A DNA stretch of 64,000 nucleotides from JAZKFT01 sp040386335 (GTDB lineage Bacteria; Bacteroidota; Bacteroidia; Chitinophagales; Chitinophagaceae). The notes beneath the pieces are model-generated. The model saw only the letters and a program-made list of their open reading frames with translations. It was not told the origin of the DNA and searched no databases. Numbering within the stretch: position 1 is the stretch's first letter; every line of letters begins with the position of its first letter. This document shows, piece by piece, positions 52,586 to 61,458 of the stretch. The position numbers and the translations under genes were made by a program. Location of the stretch: contig JAZKFT010000015.1 of assembly GCA_040386335.1 (NCBI GenBank), positions 1-64,000 on the forward strand, read 5' to 3'.

Positions 52586-53297
52586 CATACAATGCATCAT
52601 CATAGAAGACGAGCCATTGGCGGTAAAAGTTTTGGCAGATTACATTTCCCAGGTTCCCTTCCTGGAATTACAGGGAACTTTTAAAGACGCGATCTTCGCT
52701 GCAGATTATTTGCGGGAAAACAGTACGGACCTTATTTTTTTGGACATCCACCTGCCCAAGTTAAAAGGAATGGCGTTTTTAAAAATGCTGACCAACCCAC
52801 CGGCGGTGATCATTACAACAGCCTACTATCAATATGCTGTAGAAGGCTTTGATCTGAATGTAACAGATTACTTGCTAAAGCCATTTGATTTTGAGCGCTT
52901 TCTAACTGCCGTAACCAAGGTGAAGACAATACCGGTTGCAAAAGCAAAAACGGCGTTGCAAACCGAGAAACCGGAGGCAGTTGAGGTCCAGGAGCGAAAG
53001 GATTTTATATTTCTGAATGTGCAGAAAAGGAAGGTGAAAATTCTATTCTCTGATATCCTTTATATCGAAAGCCAGCGGGAATACATCAGGATCGTCACCA
53101 CAAAAACGGAGTACGTTTCTAAAATGAGTACGCACGAAATCGAAGACCTGTTACCCCCAAATCTTTTTAAAAGAATTCACCGCTCATTTATCGTTTCAAT
53201 AAATAAGATTGAATCGTACACTGCTGAAATGGTAGAGCTGGGTGGTGTATCGATTCCCATTGGAAGAGGCTACCGGGATGTGATAGAAGGGTTGTAG
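52578..53297 (+). CDS. LytTR-family response regulator
   Basis: Start at ATG 52578 is preferred (MSNIQCIIIEDEPLAV); it overlaps the kinase stop codon. The receiver has the acidic pair near residue 10 and Asp56 (DLIFLDIHLP). The LytTR domain is at about 140-239 (FIFLNVQKRKVKILFSDILYIES; LFKRIHRSFIVSINKIESY). It is 239 residues from that start. With the kinase upstream it forms a complete LytS/LytTR system. Its target is not seen in the window. Confidence 0.93.
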   Translation: MSNIQCIIIEDEPLAVKVLADYISQVPFLELQGTFKDAIFAADYLRENSTDLIFLDIHLPKLKGMAFLKMLTNPPAVIITTAYYQYAVEGFDLNVTDYLLKPFDFERFLTAVTKVKTIPVAKAKTALQTEKPEAVEVQERKDFIFLNVQKRKVKILFSDILYIESQREYIRIVTTKTEYVSKMSTHEIEDLLPPNLFKRIHRSFIVSINKIESYTAEMVELGGVSIPIGRGYRDVIEGL

Positions 53298-53406
53298 GTT
53301 CTATTGTCAACAACTCAATTATTATAATTCCGCTGCCGTTGCCACTTCCCTAAGTATTTTGATTTTTCGGCGTAATTTAAAGTCTATTCAAGTCGGAATT
53401 TTACTG

Positions 53407-54078
53407 TCAAGGTGTTTCTAATATGGTATTTAGAGTAATGAAATTTGGATTACTATTTTTTTTACTGACCAGAACGATATTGTTTTTAAACAATCCCTGG
53501 TTTTTTATAAGGTAATCTTTAATACATCGTGCCCGATTGATTGATAATGACCAAGCCTTTTCATTTTCACTATAAGGCCAATTAATAATGAGATGACATT
53601 GGGAGTTTGTTCTGATGTAAGAAGCAATTTCTGCCAAGGCTTTTTCTTGATCAAGCGAAAGAGATACTCGGTCCTTTGCAAATCCGATTTTCTCCTCTTT
53701 TATTTCACAAGTTGCCTTTGCATTAGCTTTAATCATGTTCAATCTGACGGTGTTCAAATCTACATCTGCTTTCCAGTCGACCCTACATCGACTTGTATCT
53801 AATCCTTTATCATTGACCAAATACAGCAGAATTGCGCTTACCCTTTCATAGCAATATTCAATCGGACCTCTTGTGCAATACACTGAAACTTTTAACTTAT
53901 AATCAGGATTGGATATTAGTTGTATGGAAAGAGTATCCAACGCTTTTTTTGCCTTATCAGACAAGTCAACACAGCCACTTTTAAAACTGACTTCACGCTC
54001 ATTTAGAATATAAATGGCATTCTGTGCCTTAAGCAGCAAGGACAAGAAGACACATAAAATGGTAAAAGGTATTTTCAC
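53407..54078 (-). CDS. exported protein with two degenerate OmpA-like domains
   Basis: A 223-residue protein with a signal peptide (MKIPFTILCVFLSLLLKAQ). The mature part has two similar halves. The first runs VSFKSGCVDLSDKAKKALDTL to YERVSAILLYLVNDKGLDTSR; the second IGFAKDRVSLSLDQEKALAEIASYI to SINRARCIKDYLIKNQGL. This is the pattern of peptidoglycan-binding OmpA C-terminal domains, but the key Asp and Arg of the binding site are not clear. It probably sits in the periplasm and its binding ability is uncertain. Confidence 0.7.
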   Translation of the reverse strand: MKIPFTILCVFLSLLLKAQNAIYILNEREVSFKSGCVDLSDKAKKALDTLSIQLISNPDYKLKVSVYCTRGPIEYCYERVSAILLYLVNDKGLDTSRCRVDWKADVDLNTVRLNMIKANAKATCEIKEEKIGFAKDRVSLSLDQEKALAEIASYIRTNSQCHLIINWPYSENEKAWSLSINRARCIKDYLIKNQGLFKNNIVLVSKKNSNPNFITLNTILETP

Positions 54079-54120
54079 TTATACGATAATTAATTCCTCC
54101 TCAAATGGTAAAATTCACTG

Positions 54121-56133
54121 CTATCTAATAAGAACCGTAGTGCCTTTTAGCCTGAACGGTAATCCCGTATCCCTGTTTGTATAATTCAGAGTCCAAACAA
54201 AAGCCTGTGTTGTCAATAACTGACCATTCATGCGGCCGTCCCATTTTCGCGTCCAGTCTTTTGTTTGCCAGATAAGCTGGCCGAGGCGGTTGTACACTTT
54301 GAACTCGAGGTTATCGGCCTTGTATGCATTGAGTGGGTAGAGATAATCGTTTACGCCATCGCCATTCGGCGTAAAGCCCGTGGGAACAGCGATATAGCAG
54401 TTGGCTACGGCTGTAATATTTTTAGTAAGTGTATCCTTACACCCTACTGCATCTTCCACAATCAGCTGAACGGGGTATTTACGAAGAACGTCTATCAACG
54501 GATATACCTGTGCAGGCGGGTTCTGGAATATGCTGGTGTTACCATTACCAAAACTCCATTGCCACCTGGTGATCCTTCCGATACTGGTATCCCGAAAAAC
54601 AGTGGTATCATTCGGGCAAATAACATCGGTGGAAATAAAGGCCGCTTTTATTTCATTGTCCAGTAAAATTTCGCTCCAGGCTGTGCTGCTGCACACGCCG
54701 TTGGAAACAATCAATCTTGCTGTTTTTGTTCCAAAAACGCTATAAATAAGCTGGGGGTTTTGTTGGGTACTGGTTTGCAAACTATCAAAGGTCCATCTCC
54801 AGCTGTTTACGCCGTTTCTTCCATCGTGACTGTATTGAATCGTATCAATTTTGCAACCCAGCATTACGCTTGCTGTAAAATTTGCCGATACCGTATCCCT
54901 TGCAGTAAACGAAAATGTTTGTGGCAAAATGGGCTGACCACATACATCAAAGACTGGGCTTCCGTCCAGGCCTGGTATGATGCCGAGCGTATAAGTACCC
55001 TGCGTATAGATCGGTGAAGAAAGCTGAAGTATGATCACGCTGCTGCTACCGTTCTGGCAACTGTCTCCTGTAGCGCCCGTGATCGTAATGGGGGAGGATC
55101 CGGTTAATGAAAAATCGGAGCCCGACGGGGTGATAGAAGAGCAATTAATTTTTTGCGGGAAAAACACCCTGATCTTATCGGGGGCACAACCTATCCTGCC
55201 AATACTATCTGCCCGAATGGGTACCGGAACAATATAGTTAAAGGTCACCCTGTCGCCGACCGGGATAAGGCGATCACAGTTATCAAGCATGGTATTACCA
55301 TCTGCGCCGTTTTGAGCAGTCAAAAAATAGCTGCCCGCAGGGATGGGTGATGCCAGGGAAAGAATCAATGAATCGGTATCGAACCCATTACTGCAACCCA
55401 CACCAGTGGCGCCCGTAACAGCAGCTACCGGTGGCGACAAAACAAAGTCGCTGCCATTCACCGATAGGCTGTTGCACTTCATTTTTTTGTTCAGTTTTAC
55501 CGTAATAGAGCTTCCATCACAGTTGGGCCTGGCACTTGAAAGGAGCGGCAGTTTTGGGTCAGTGATATTTGCTGAGCCCGCAGTACCGCCGCCAAACGAA
55601 AGGAAATACCCCTCCTGGGAATCGGTAAAATGGCTGATGAGGATGATATAATCGTGGTCCTGTATCAGTACGGGCATCACATTAAAATTGGGATAGGAAG
55701 GGCCGGCACAATTCACATTGACAGTGCCACTTCCTCCCGTCCCCGTGGCACCGGGCCTGGACGACCAGTTGCAGCTCACGAATAAAGTACGATCCGTGTA
55801 AACATCGTCCGGGTTACGGCCGGTAACATCAAAAATCTGCCAGTCGTAATCGTCATTCAGATTAAAGGGCGTGATCACAAAACCCAGTGTCCCTGTTGTA
55901 TAGCATGTGAACTTATACCAGAATGGGTTTTTATCAGTGTAGGAAATATTATCGGTGCAAGGCGTAGGAATAGGGCGAACCCCGCAAATAGGAACGTTGA
56001 CTTGCCTGAAGGTATCGAGACCACAAACCGGGAAAGCTGTAGAGGGGTTTTGCCCTCTTGCCGTACAGTTTTGAGATTGTACAATAGCCGGCAATATTGC
56101 CGACAGCAGTATCAAAAATAGTTTTGGTAGCAT
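54121..56133 (-). CDS. secreted protein with PKD domains and T9SS type B C-terminal domain
   Basis: Start at 56133 (MLPKLFLILLSAILPAIV) is chosen for its signal peptide. The 670-residue protein begins with a Cys-rich lectin-like part (YDWQIFDVTGRNPDDVY) and Ig-like segments. Near residue 440 PKD domains follow (RWTFDSLQTSTQQNPQLIYSVFG; RWQWSFGNGNTSIFQNP). The last 100 residues are the gliding-motility-associated T9SS type B sorting domain (VPTGFTPNGDGVNDYLYP; LEFKVYNRLGQLIWQTKDW). It should be exported by T9SS and stay at or leave the surface. Function unknown. Confidence 0.9.
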   Translation of the reverse strand: MLPKLFLILLSAILPAIVQSQNCTARGQNPSTAFPVCGLDTFRQVNVPICGVRPIPTPCTDNISYTDKNPFWYKFTCYTTGTLGFVITPFNLNDDYDWQIFDVTGRNPDDVYTDRTLFVSCNWSSRPGATGTGGSGTVNVNCAGPSYPNFNVMPVLIQDHDYIILISHFTDSQEGYFLSFGGGTAGSANITDPKLPLLSSARPNCDGSSITVKLNKKMKCNSLSVNGSDFVLSPPVAAVTGATGVGCSNGFDTDSLILSLASPIPAGSYFLTAQNGADGNTMLDNCDRLIPVGDRVTFNYIVPVPIRADSIGRIGCAPDKIRVFFPQKINCSSITPSGSDFSLTGSSPITITGATGDSCQNGSSSVIILQLSSPIYTQGTYTLGIIPGLDGSPVFDVCGQPILPQTFSFTARDTVSANFTASVMLGCKIDTIQYSHDGRNGVNSWRWTFDSLQTSTQQNPQLIYSVFGTKTARLIVSNGVCSSTAWSEILLDNEIKAAFISTDVICPNDTTVFRDTSIGRITRWQWSFGNGNTSIFQNPPAQVYPLIDVLRKYPVQLIVEDAVGCKDTLTKNITAVANCYIAVPTGFTPNGDGVNDYLYPLNAYKADNLEFKVYNRLGQLIWQTKDWTRKWDGRMNGQLLTTQAFVWTLNYTNRDTGLPFRLKGTTVLIR

Positions 56134-56296
56134 GGTAGTGTATTCAAAAATAACAATCTGTCTTGTTTTACAGCGAATAGATGCTGCAACCGGTGGAAAT
56201 TTAACAGCGGCGGCGACATTTATTTTCTGTAAGCCTATGGCCATTTATCTCTCAGAAGATTTGACTGTTACAATTGCATTTCTGTTGCAGGGGCAT

Positions 56297-56322
56297 AAAA
56301 AAGGGTTGCATTGATGCAACCC
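56297..56322 (-). terminator. intrinsic terminator of recA
   Basis: GGGTTGCA (56303-56310) pairs with TGCAACCC (56315-56322) around TTGA. On the minus strand a T-run follows at the left side (56297-56302). Confidence 0.75.
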
Positions 56323-56343
56323 GATCGTTTGTTTCTATACCTA

Positions 56344-57351
56344 CTAAGCCACCATATCTTCTGTTATTTTTGCCCTTATTTTGGCTTCTATTTCGTTGGC
56401 CAGCTCGGGGTTGTCTCTCAAAATATCTTTTACCCCTTCACGACCCTGACCCAATTTATTAGTGTCGTAACTGAACCAGCTACCACTTTTTTGAACAATA
56501 CCGAGCTCTACACCCATGTCGATGATCTCGCCCAATTTGCTGATACCCTCACCAAATACCAGGTCGAACTCTACCTGCCGGAAAGGTGGTGCTACTTTGT
56601 TCTTTACCACTTTTACTTTTACATGGTTACCTGTAGCCTGGTCGCCATCTTTTATTTGTGTCATGCGGCGGATGTCGAGGCGAACGGAGGCATAGAATTT
56701 CAGTGCGTTACCACCGGTAGTGGTTTCGGGATTGCCAAACATGACCCCGATTTTTTCACGCAGCTGGTTGATGAATATGCAAATGGTATTGGTTTTATTA
56801 ATGGTGGCGGTAAGCTTTCTTAAAGCCTGGCTCATCAGGCGCGCCTGGAGACCCATTTTGCTGTCGCCCATTTCGCCTTCCAGTTCACTTTTGGGAACGA
56901 GGGCGGCCACTGAATCTATCACGATAACATCCAGCGCTCCGGACAGGATCAGGCGGTCGGCTATTTCCAATGCCTGTTCGCCATAATCGGGTTGGGAGAT
57001 CAGCAGGTTATCAATGTCAACACCTAATTTCTGGGCATAGTTGCTATCAAAAGCGTGTTCCGCATCTATAAAAGCGCACATGCCACCTTTTTTCTGGGCC
57101 TCGGCTATTACGTGTATGGCGAGGGTGGTTTTACCGCTGCTTTCCGGTCCGTAAATTTCTATAACACGGCCACGCGGCAGGCCGCCAACGCCGAGAGCAG
57201 CATCCAACCCAATAGAGCCGGTAGATATCACTTCAATGGGTTCTACGCTTTTTTCATTCATCATCATTACACTTCCCTTGCCGTAGTCTTTATTGATTTT
57301 TTCGAGTTGGAGGCTTAAGGCTTTCTGTTTTTCTGTACTAAGGTTGTTCAT
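56344..57351 (-). CDS. recA: recombinase RecA
   Basis: RecA forms filaments on single-stranded DNA for recombination and SOS signalling. The 335-residue length is usual for Bacteroidota. Walker A is GPESSGKT (residues 68-75), with Walker B in VIVIDSVAALVP, and TKTNTICIFINQLR and RLMSQALRKL are family motifs. A tidy C-terminus (EIEAKIRAKITEDMV) ends the protein. Upstream there are two small palindromes that could be regulatory (57382-57394 and 57459-57475). Confidence 0.98.
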   Translation of the reverse strand: MNNLSTEKQKALSLQLEKINKDYGKGSVMMMNEKSVEPIEVISTGSIGLDAALGVGGLPRGRVIEIYGPESSGKTTLAIHVIAEAQKKGGMCAFIDAEHAFDSNYAQKLGVDIDNLLISQPDYGEQALEIADRLILSGALDVIVIDSVAALVPKSELEGEMGDSKMGLQARLMSQALRKLTATINKTNTICIFINQLREKIGVMFGNPETTTGGNALKFYASVRLDIRRMTQIKDGDQATGNHVKVKVVKNKVAPPFRQVEFDLVFGEGISKLGEIIDMGVELGIVQKSGSWFSYDTNKLGQGREGVKDILRDNPELANEIEAKIRAKITEDMVA

Positions 57352-57381
57352 GCTTAACGTTTTAATTTTTATGTGGCTTAA

Positions 57382-57475
57382 TTACTGTCAGTAAATGTAA
57401 TGAGGCGATAAAAGTAGGGTAAGATTTATTATCAACACTAATTTATTTAGTATTTTTTGCTAAAATATTTTTAGC
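57382..57475. promoter_or_regulatory. palindromes upstream of recA
   Basis: TTACTGTCAGTAA (57382-57394) is a 6-1-6 palindrome 31 bp before the recA ATG. GCTAAAATATTTTTAGC (57459-57475) has 7-bp arms and a 3-base centre. Either could be an operator such as an SOS box; the LexA site of this group is not known to me. Confidence 0.4.
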
Positions 57476-57594
57476 ACAGTAAGATTAATAAAACTGGCAG
57501 AAGCAAGAAAGGATGATACACCGTTGGCAACATTGTCTATACCATTGGGTTTTCAGCGATCTGTAGATAATAAACATCAGGTGATTGTGTTCAG

Positions 57595-58635
57595 CTAATA
57601 ATTCAGATTAAAATAACTGATCAGGCTCATGAGATCAATTTTAAGGGCAGGATTTTCCGGAACGATTAATTGTATCCGCTGTTGCAATTCCGCATCGGTG
57701 TTTGCTTCATCAAATACTTTTAAAGCAGCCTGAATTTCGGAAATATAGGCGGCGTACTCATCGGGATCCGGATCGGAACTTTCTGCATCTTTCTGCTTTT
57801 CTTCCATGCGGTTGATATATTGTACTGCCCGGTCAAGGGTGGCTACGATCTTATCCTTGGATGGCTTTTTTGCGTCTTCTCGTCCCATATCCATCAGCCA
57901 GTCTTTGCGGCGGAGAACAAAGTTAGTGCCCAGGTAGAGCTTGCGAACCTGCTCGTCCTCAGCCAGTTCTTCAGCAGTACCATGTTTAAAAATTTTACCG
58001 TCGATCAGCAGGTAGGCCCTGTCGCAAATAGAGAGGGTTTCGTTTACGTTATGGTCGGTTATCAGGATGCCGATATTGCGGTATTTGAGTTTGGCCACCA
58101 CGCTTTGTATATCCTCAACGGCTATAGGATCTACACCCGCAAAGGGTTCGTCCAGCAAAATAAACTTGGGGTCTACCGCCAGGGCGCGGGCTATTTCTGT
58201 ACGTCTTCTTTCGCCACCGCTAAGGCTGTCGCCATTATTGCCGCGTACATGATGCAGGTTAAATTCGTCCAGCAGGCTATCCATCCGGTGCTTTTGCTCG
58301 GCTTTTGTAAGTTTGGTCATTTCCAGCACGGCGGCAATATTATCCTGAACCGAAAGCTTACGAAATACACTGGCTTCCTGCGGCAGGTAACCGATGCCCA
58401 TTTGTGCACGTTTGTACATGGGCAGTTTGGTAATATTAAGGTCGTTCAGGAAAACATCGCCTTCATCGGGCCGTATAAGCCCCACCACCATGTAAAAGCT
58501 GGTAGTTTTACCGGCACCATTTGGCCCCAGTAAACCCACAATCTGGCCCTGGCTCACTTCAATATTCACATGATTTACAACGGTCCGGTTGCTGTATGTT
58601 TTTACGAGATTTTTGGTGGTAATGGTCAGGTTCAA
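57595..58635 (-). CDS. lptB: LptB-like lipopolysaccharide export ATPase with C-terminal extension
   Basis: The cytoplasmic ATPase of the LptBFGC transporter that moves LPS across the periplasm. Walker A GPNGAGKT (37-44), the signature LSGGERRR and Walker B ILLDEPFAGVDP, plus LITDHNV, give a standard ABC ATPase, ending near residue 245. A further 100 residues of charged helix (DREDAKKPSKDK; DPDPDEYAAYISEIQAALKV) make it 346 residues, longer than the usual 240. The start is TTG; no in-frame ATG is upstream before a stutter-repeat DNA. The same operon partners are not in view. Confidence 0.9.
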   Translation of the reverse strand: MNLTITTKNLVKTYSNRTVVNHVNIEVSQGQIVGLLGPNGAGKTTSFYMVVGLIRPDEGDVFLNDLNITKLPMYKRAQMGIGYLPQEASVFRKLSVQDNIAAVLEMTKLTKAEQKHRMDSLLDEFNLHHVRGNNGDSLSGGERRRTEIARALAVDPKFILLDEPFAGVDPIAVEDIQSVVAKLKYRNIGILITDHNVNETLSICDRAYLLIDGKIFKHGTAEELAEDEQVRKLYLGTNFVLRRKDWLMDMGREDAKKPSKDKIVATLDRAVQYINRMEEKQKDAESSDPDPDEYAAYISEIQAALKVFDEANTDAELQQRIQLIVPENPALKIDLMSLISYFNLNY

Positions 58636-58704
58636 TGTCGGTGGTTGGTTGATTAGTTGATGGGTTGATTGGTGTGCGCGGTAGAGACGTCATGCATGGC
58701 GTCT
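58636..58704. repeat. TTGATT/GGTTG stutter and AGACG palindrome
   Basis: Bases 58641-58672 are a stutter of GGTTG, GATTAG and TTGAT words. AGACGTCATG/CATGGCGTCT at 58685-58704 is a palindrome with one mismatch. Both lie upstream of lptB. Confidence 0.5.
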
Positions 58705-58816
58705 GAAGCCCTACCAACAAAAATAAAGTTTCACACCATAAGCCCATTCAATGATTTGAAGCTTAACAAGTGTTTTTGCGATGTGGTATTGAATTATCTT
58801 GCAGCGCTTCTTTAAA

Positions 58817-58852
58817 AATGTGCAAATGTATAATTATGCAAATGTGCAAATG
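58817..58852. repeat. direct repeats of AATGTGCAAATG upstream of metF
   Basis: AATGTGCAAATG occurs at 58817-58828 and again at 58841-58852, with an overlapping ATGCAAATG between. Located 24 bp before the metF ATG. Confidence 0.55.
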
Positions 58853-58875
58853 AACCCACAATTCTTAAGTAGAAC

Positions 58876-59832
58876 ATGAAAGTAACCGAACATATACAAG
58901 CCGCCAACAACAACACGCTCGTTTCGTTTGAAGTGTTGCCTCCCCTGAAAGGTAAAACCATTGACACGCTTTACGGCAACCTGGACCACCTGATGGAGTT
59001 TAAACCTCCGTTTATTAATGTTACGTACCACCGCAGCGAAAGCATGTTCAAGAAAAAGCCGGACAATACTTTTGAAAAAGTGGAAGTACGTAAAAGGCCC
59101 GGCACTGTAGGGATATGTGCAGCCATCCGCAACCATTATAATGTAGACACGGTGCCGCACCTGATATGTGGCGGGTTCAGCAAAAATGAAACGGAGAATG
59201 CCCTGATAGACCTCAACTTCCTGGGTATTGATAATGTGCTGGTGCTTCGTGGCGATGCCGAAAAGAATGAACCATCTTTTGTGCCGCATCACGACGGGCA
59301 TCCTTACGCCATAGACTTATTGAAGCAGGTTTCCAACCTCAACAATGGTATTTACCTGGAAGACGATATCCTCAATGGAAGCAAAACCAACTTTTGTATA
59401 GGCGTGGCCGGTTACCCGGAAAAACATTTTGAGGCGCCCAACCTGGAAATAGACCTGAAGCGTTTAAAGGAAAAGATAGATGCCGGAGCTGATTATATCA
59501 TGACGCAGATGTTCTTCGACAACCAGAAGTTTATCGACTACGTAAAGCAATGTCGCAATGCCGGAATAGAGGTGCCGATCATCCCAGGTCTGAAACCACT
59601 TACTACTAAAAAGCAGTTAAGCGTACTCCCCCGCATCTTTCACGTGGATATACCTACCGACCTGAGCCTGGAGGTAATGAAGTGCAAGACCGATGCTGAT
59701 GTGGAGCAGGTGGGCCAGGAGTGGCTGATTCAGCAAAGCAAGGAACTAAAAGAATTTGGTGTGCCCGTGTTGCACTACTATACGCTCGGCAAACCCAAAG
59801 TGATTCATAATGTAGTGAAGGCAGTAATGTAA
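58876..59832 (+). CDS. metF: methylenetetrahydrofolate reductase MetF
   Basis: Reduces 5,10-methylene-THF to 5-methyl-THF for methionine synthesis, using FAD. The 318-residue length is right. Family motifs are FEVLPPLKGKTIDTLYGN, NVTYHRSES, LVLRGDAEK, CIGVAGYPEKHFEAPN, GADYIMTQMFFDN and IIPGLKPLTTKKQL. No SAM riboswitch or other element is seen upstream; only short AATGTGCAAATG repeats. It is divergent from lptB and followed by a long hairpin. Confidence 0.97.
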   Translation: MKVTEHIQAANNNTLVSFEVLPPLKGKTIDTLYGNLDHLMEFKPPFINVTYHRSESMFKKKPDNTFEKVEVRKRPGTVGICAAIRNHYNVDTVPHLICGGFSKNETENALIDLNFLGIDNVLVLRGDAEKNEPSFVPHHDGHPYAIDLLKQVSNLNNGIYLEDDILNGSKTNFCIGVAGYPEKHFEAPNLEIDLKRLKEKIDAGADYIMTQMFFDNQKFIDYVKQCRNAGIEVPIIPGLKPLTTKKQLSVLPRIFHVDIPTDLSLEVMKCKTDADVEQVGQEWLIQQSKELKEFGVPVLHYYTLGKPKVIHNVVKAVM

Positions 59833-59841
59833 TTTAAGATT

Positions 59842-59896
59842 CAAGGTTCAAGGAAGACAAGAGCCAGGTATTGCATCTTGTCTTCCTTGAACCTTG
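59842..59896. repeat. 21-bp perfect inverted repeat after metF
   Basis: Bases 59842-59862 (starting CAAGGTTCAAGGAAGACAAG) are the exact reverse complement of 59876-59896, with a 13-base loop. The outer word CAAGGTTCAAGG recurs near 61315 and is typical of a dispersed intergenic repeat. It may also act as a terminator. Confidence 0.75.
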
Positions 59897-59921
59897 GACC
59901 TTGTAACCTGAATCTTCTTCC

Positions 59922-60473
59922 CTACTGCTTCATCCCTAAATACACCAGTTTGTATTTTTTGCCGACAGGCCAATAATCTTTCTTCGATTTTTTTAGCAGG
60001 AAGCCGGTGGCAAAAACCCCGGCTGCAATGCCAAGTTTGGTAAGGTTTTCGCTGCCGGTGAGGCTTTCGTTTTGCGTACCTGCATTAATAATATTAAGCG
60101 CCGCATAACCCGCCGAACCGATCATCAGTAACCCCGGAATGGTGGCGGAACCCATCTTTTGTTTTGCCGGAAATGCCACAATATCCTTGTAAGAAAAGGC
60201 AAGGTGATAAGTGGTGACAGTATCGTAAACTGCACTGCCCCAACCTGTATACATGGTGCGGATATCGAACTGGTCCAGGTATAAACTATCATCTTTTATT
60301 TTAGTGATAAAGCCGCTGATAAGCTGTTTGTTTTCAGTATAGAACTGCATGCTGATACCGGGATAAAACTGCCTGATGGTTTTATTGTTTTTGCGCAGCA
60401 GCAACAGGTCATTCTGTGCCTGTGCCGCGGTGAAAATGAATGTAAGAATAAAGAGGGTAAAAATGAAACGCAT
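59922..60473 (-). CDS. hypothetical exported protein
   Basis: A 183-residue protein with a signal peptide (MRFIFTLFILTFIFTAAQAQ). The first half is beta-like (DSLYLDQFDIRTMYTGW) and the second has two short hydrophobic stretches (ATIPGLLMIGSAGYAALNI; LGIAAGVFATGFLL), possibly membrane-inserted. I do not recognise it. Confidence 0.68.
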   Translation of the reverse strand: MRFIFTLFILTFIFTAAQAQNDLLLLRKNNKTIRQFYPGISMQFYTENKQLISGFITKIKDDSLYLDQFDIRTMYTGWGSAVYDTVTTYHLAFSYKDIVAFPAKQKMGSATIPGLLMIGSAGYAALNIINAGTQNESLTGSENLTKLGIAAGVFATGFLLKKSKKDYWPVGKKYKLVYLGMKQ

Positions 60474-60643
60474 CGTGCTTCAAACCTAATGCGTTTGCCT
60501 TGCAATTATATCAATGGTTTGTTAATTGATGCTGCAGGTGAGTAGTTAGTAGTTTGTTGCGGGTAGGGAGCATAATGTAAAAAGAGTTTCCAGATATTGT
60601 CGGCGCACCAACTTGCTATTCACCACTCGCCACTTGCTTTGCC

Positions 60644-61285
60644 CTACGCAAATTTTTGAGGGAAGAGGATAACCCGGCCCAGTATAAAAACACCAAACAC
60701 AATCAGGATGATAGCGGAGATAATATTGATCTTGTGAAGCGTTTTTTGCGTAAGCTTTTCACGGAGTTTGCCTGCCAGTACCACTTTAGCAATATCTGCC
60801 GCCAAAACAAATACGAGGCTGGTCGTAAATAATACAATGCGCTCTTTCATCGTCATGATATTGGCGAAATAGGTACACCAGCCAAGCCACAAAAGAATAG
60901 GACCAGGATTTAGAAGATTCATAAAAAAGCCTTGCAGGCTAATAGTCAGGTATCCTTTATGATCCAGTTTTGCTGCGATACCATGGTCGTCACCAGCCTT
61001 GGGTTCTTTTTTAAGTATAATAGTCAACAGGCCCATGACGATTAAGAGAATGCCACCGCCGATCGCTATTTCTTTTTTATATACCAGTACGCTCTGCACC
61101 AATTCTGCGGCAAAATTACCTACCAAAACCATCAGAATGTCGCTTGCAGAAACACCGGCTACAAACGCATAGCCAGCTTTATGGCCATATCTCAGGGAGG
61201 TTTTAATAATGGCAAATATGAGCGGACCCACCGACACCGAGAGGTACAATCCTATTGCCAATCCTTTAATTAATGCTTCTAACAT
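60644..61285 (-). CDS. LysE-family translocator
   Basis: Start 61285 (MLEALIKGLAIGLYLSVSVGPLIF) is chosen; the longer frame to 61399 lies in repeat DNA. The 213-residue protein has six hydrophobic spans, VSVGPLIFAIIKTSLRYG and AGVSASDILMVLVGN as LysE-family motifs, and GFFMNLLNPGPILLW near the centre. Members export amino acids or similar solutes. The substrate cannot be assigned. Confidence 0.9.
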   Translation of the reverse strand: MLEALIKGLAIGLYLSVSVGPLIFAIIKTSLRYGHKAGYAFVAGVSASDILMVLVGNFAAELVQSVLVYKKEIAIGGGILLIVMGLLTIILKKEPKAGDDHGIAAKLDHKGYLTISLQGFFMNLLNPGPILLWLGWCTYFANIMTMKERIVLFTTSLVFVLAADIAKVVLAGKLREKLTQKTLHKINIISAIILIVFGVFILGRVILFPQKFA

Positions 61286-61314
61286 GCAGTGTGTAGATTT
61301 TGTTGTTAAGATAC

Positions 61315-61458
61315 AAGGTTCAAGGAACAAGTACCAAGCGCCAGGGATCAAGACACCGGCGCAAGGGGAAATATTCAACGAACAATGTTCAATGCTCAAA
61401 TAAAATTCAAGGCCCCGGATATTGCGTCTTGAATCTTGTACGCTGGTGCTTGAACCTT
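61315..61458. repeat. CAAGGTTCAAGG-type dispersed repeat
   Basis: AAGGTTCAAG at 61315-61324 has its exact complement CTTGAACCTT at 61449-61458. In between, words such as TTCAACGAACAATGTTCAATGC stutter. Its right arm overlaps the GH3 stop codon. Confidence 0.6.

Noticed and set aside
58636..58875. Possible riboswitch or leader before metF
   Set aside because: The region holds stutter repeats and a small palindrome; no conserved SAM-riboswitch core was seen.
59638..59653. TCTTTCACGTGGATAT inside metF, resembling parS
   Set aside because: It matches the parS 16-mer at only 12 of 16 positions and encodes ordinary metF codons (FHVDIP). Too weak to call.
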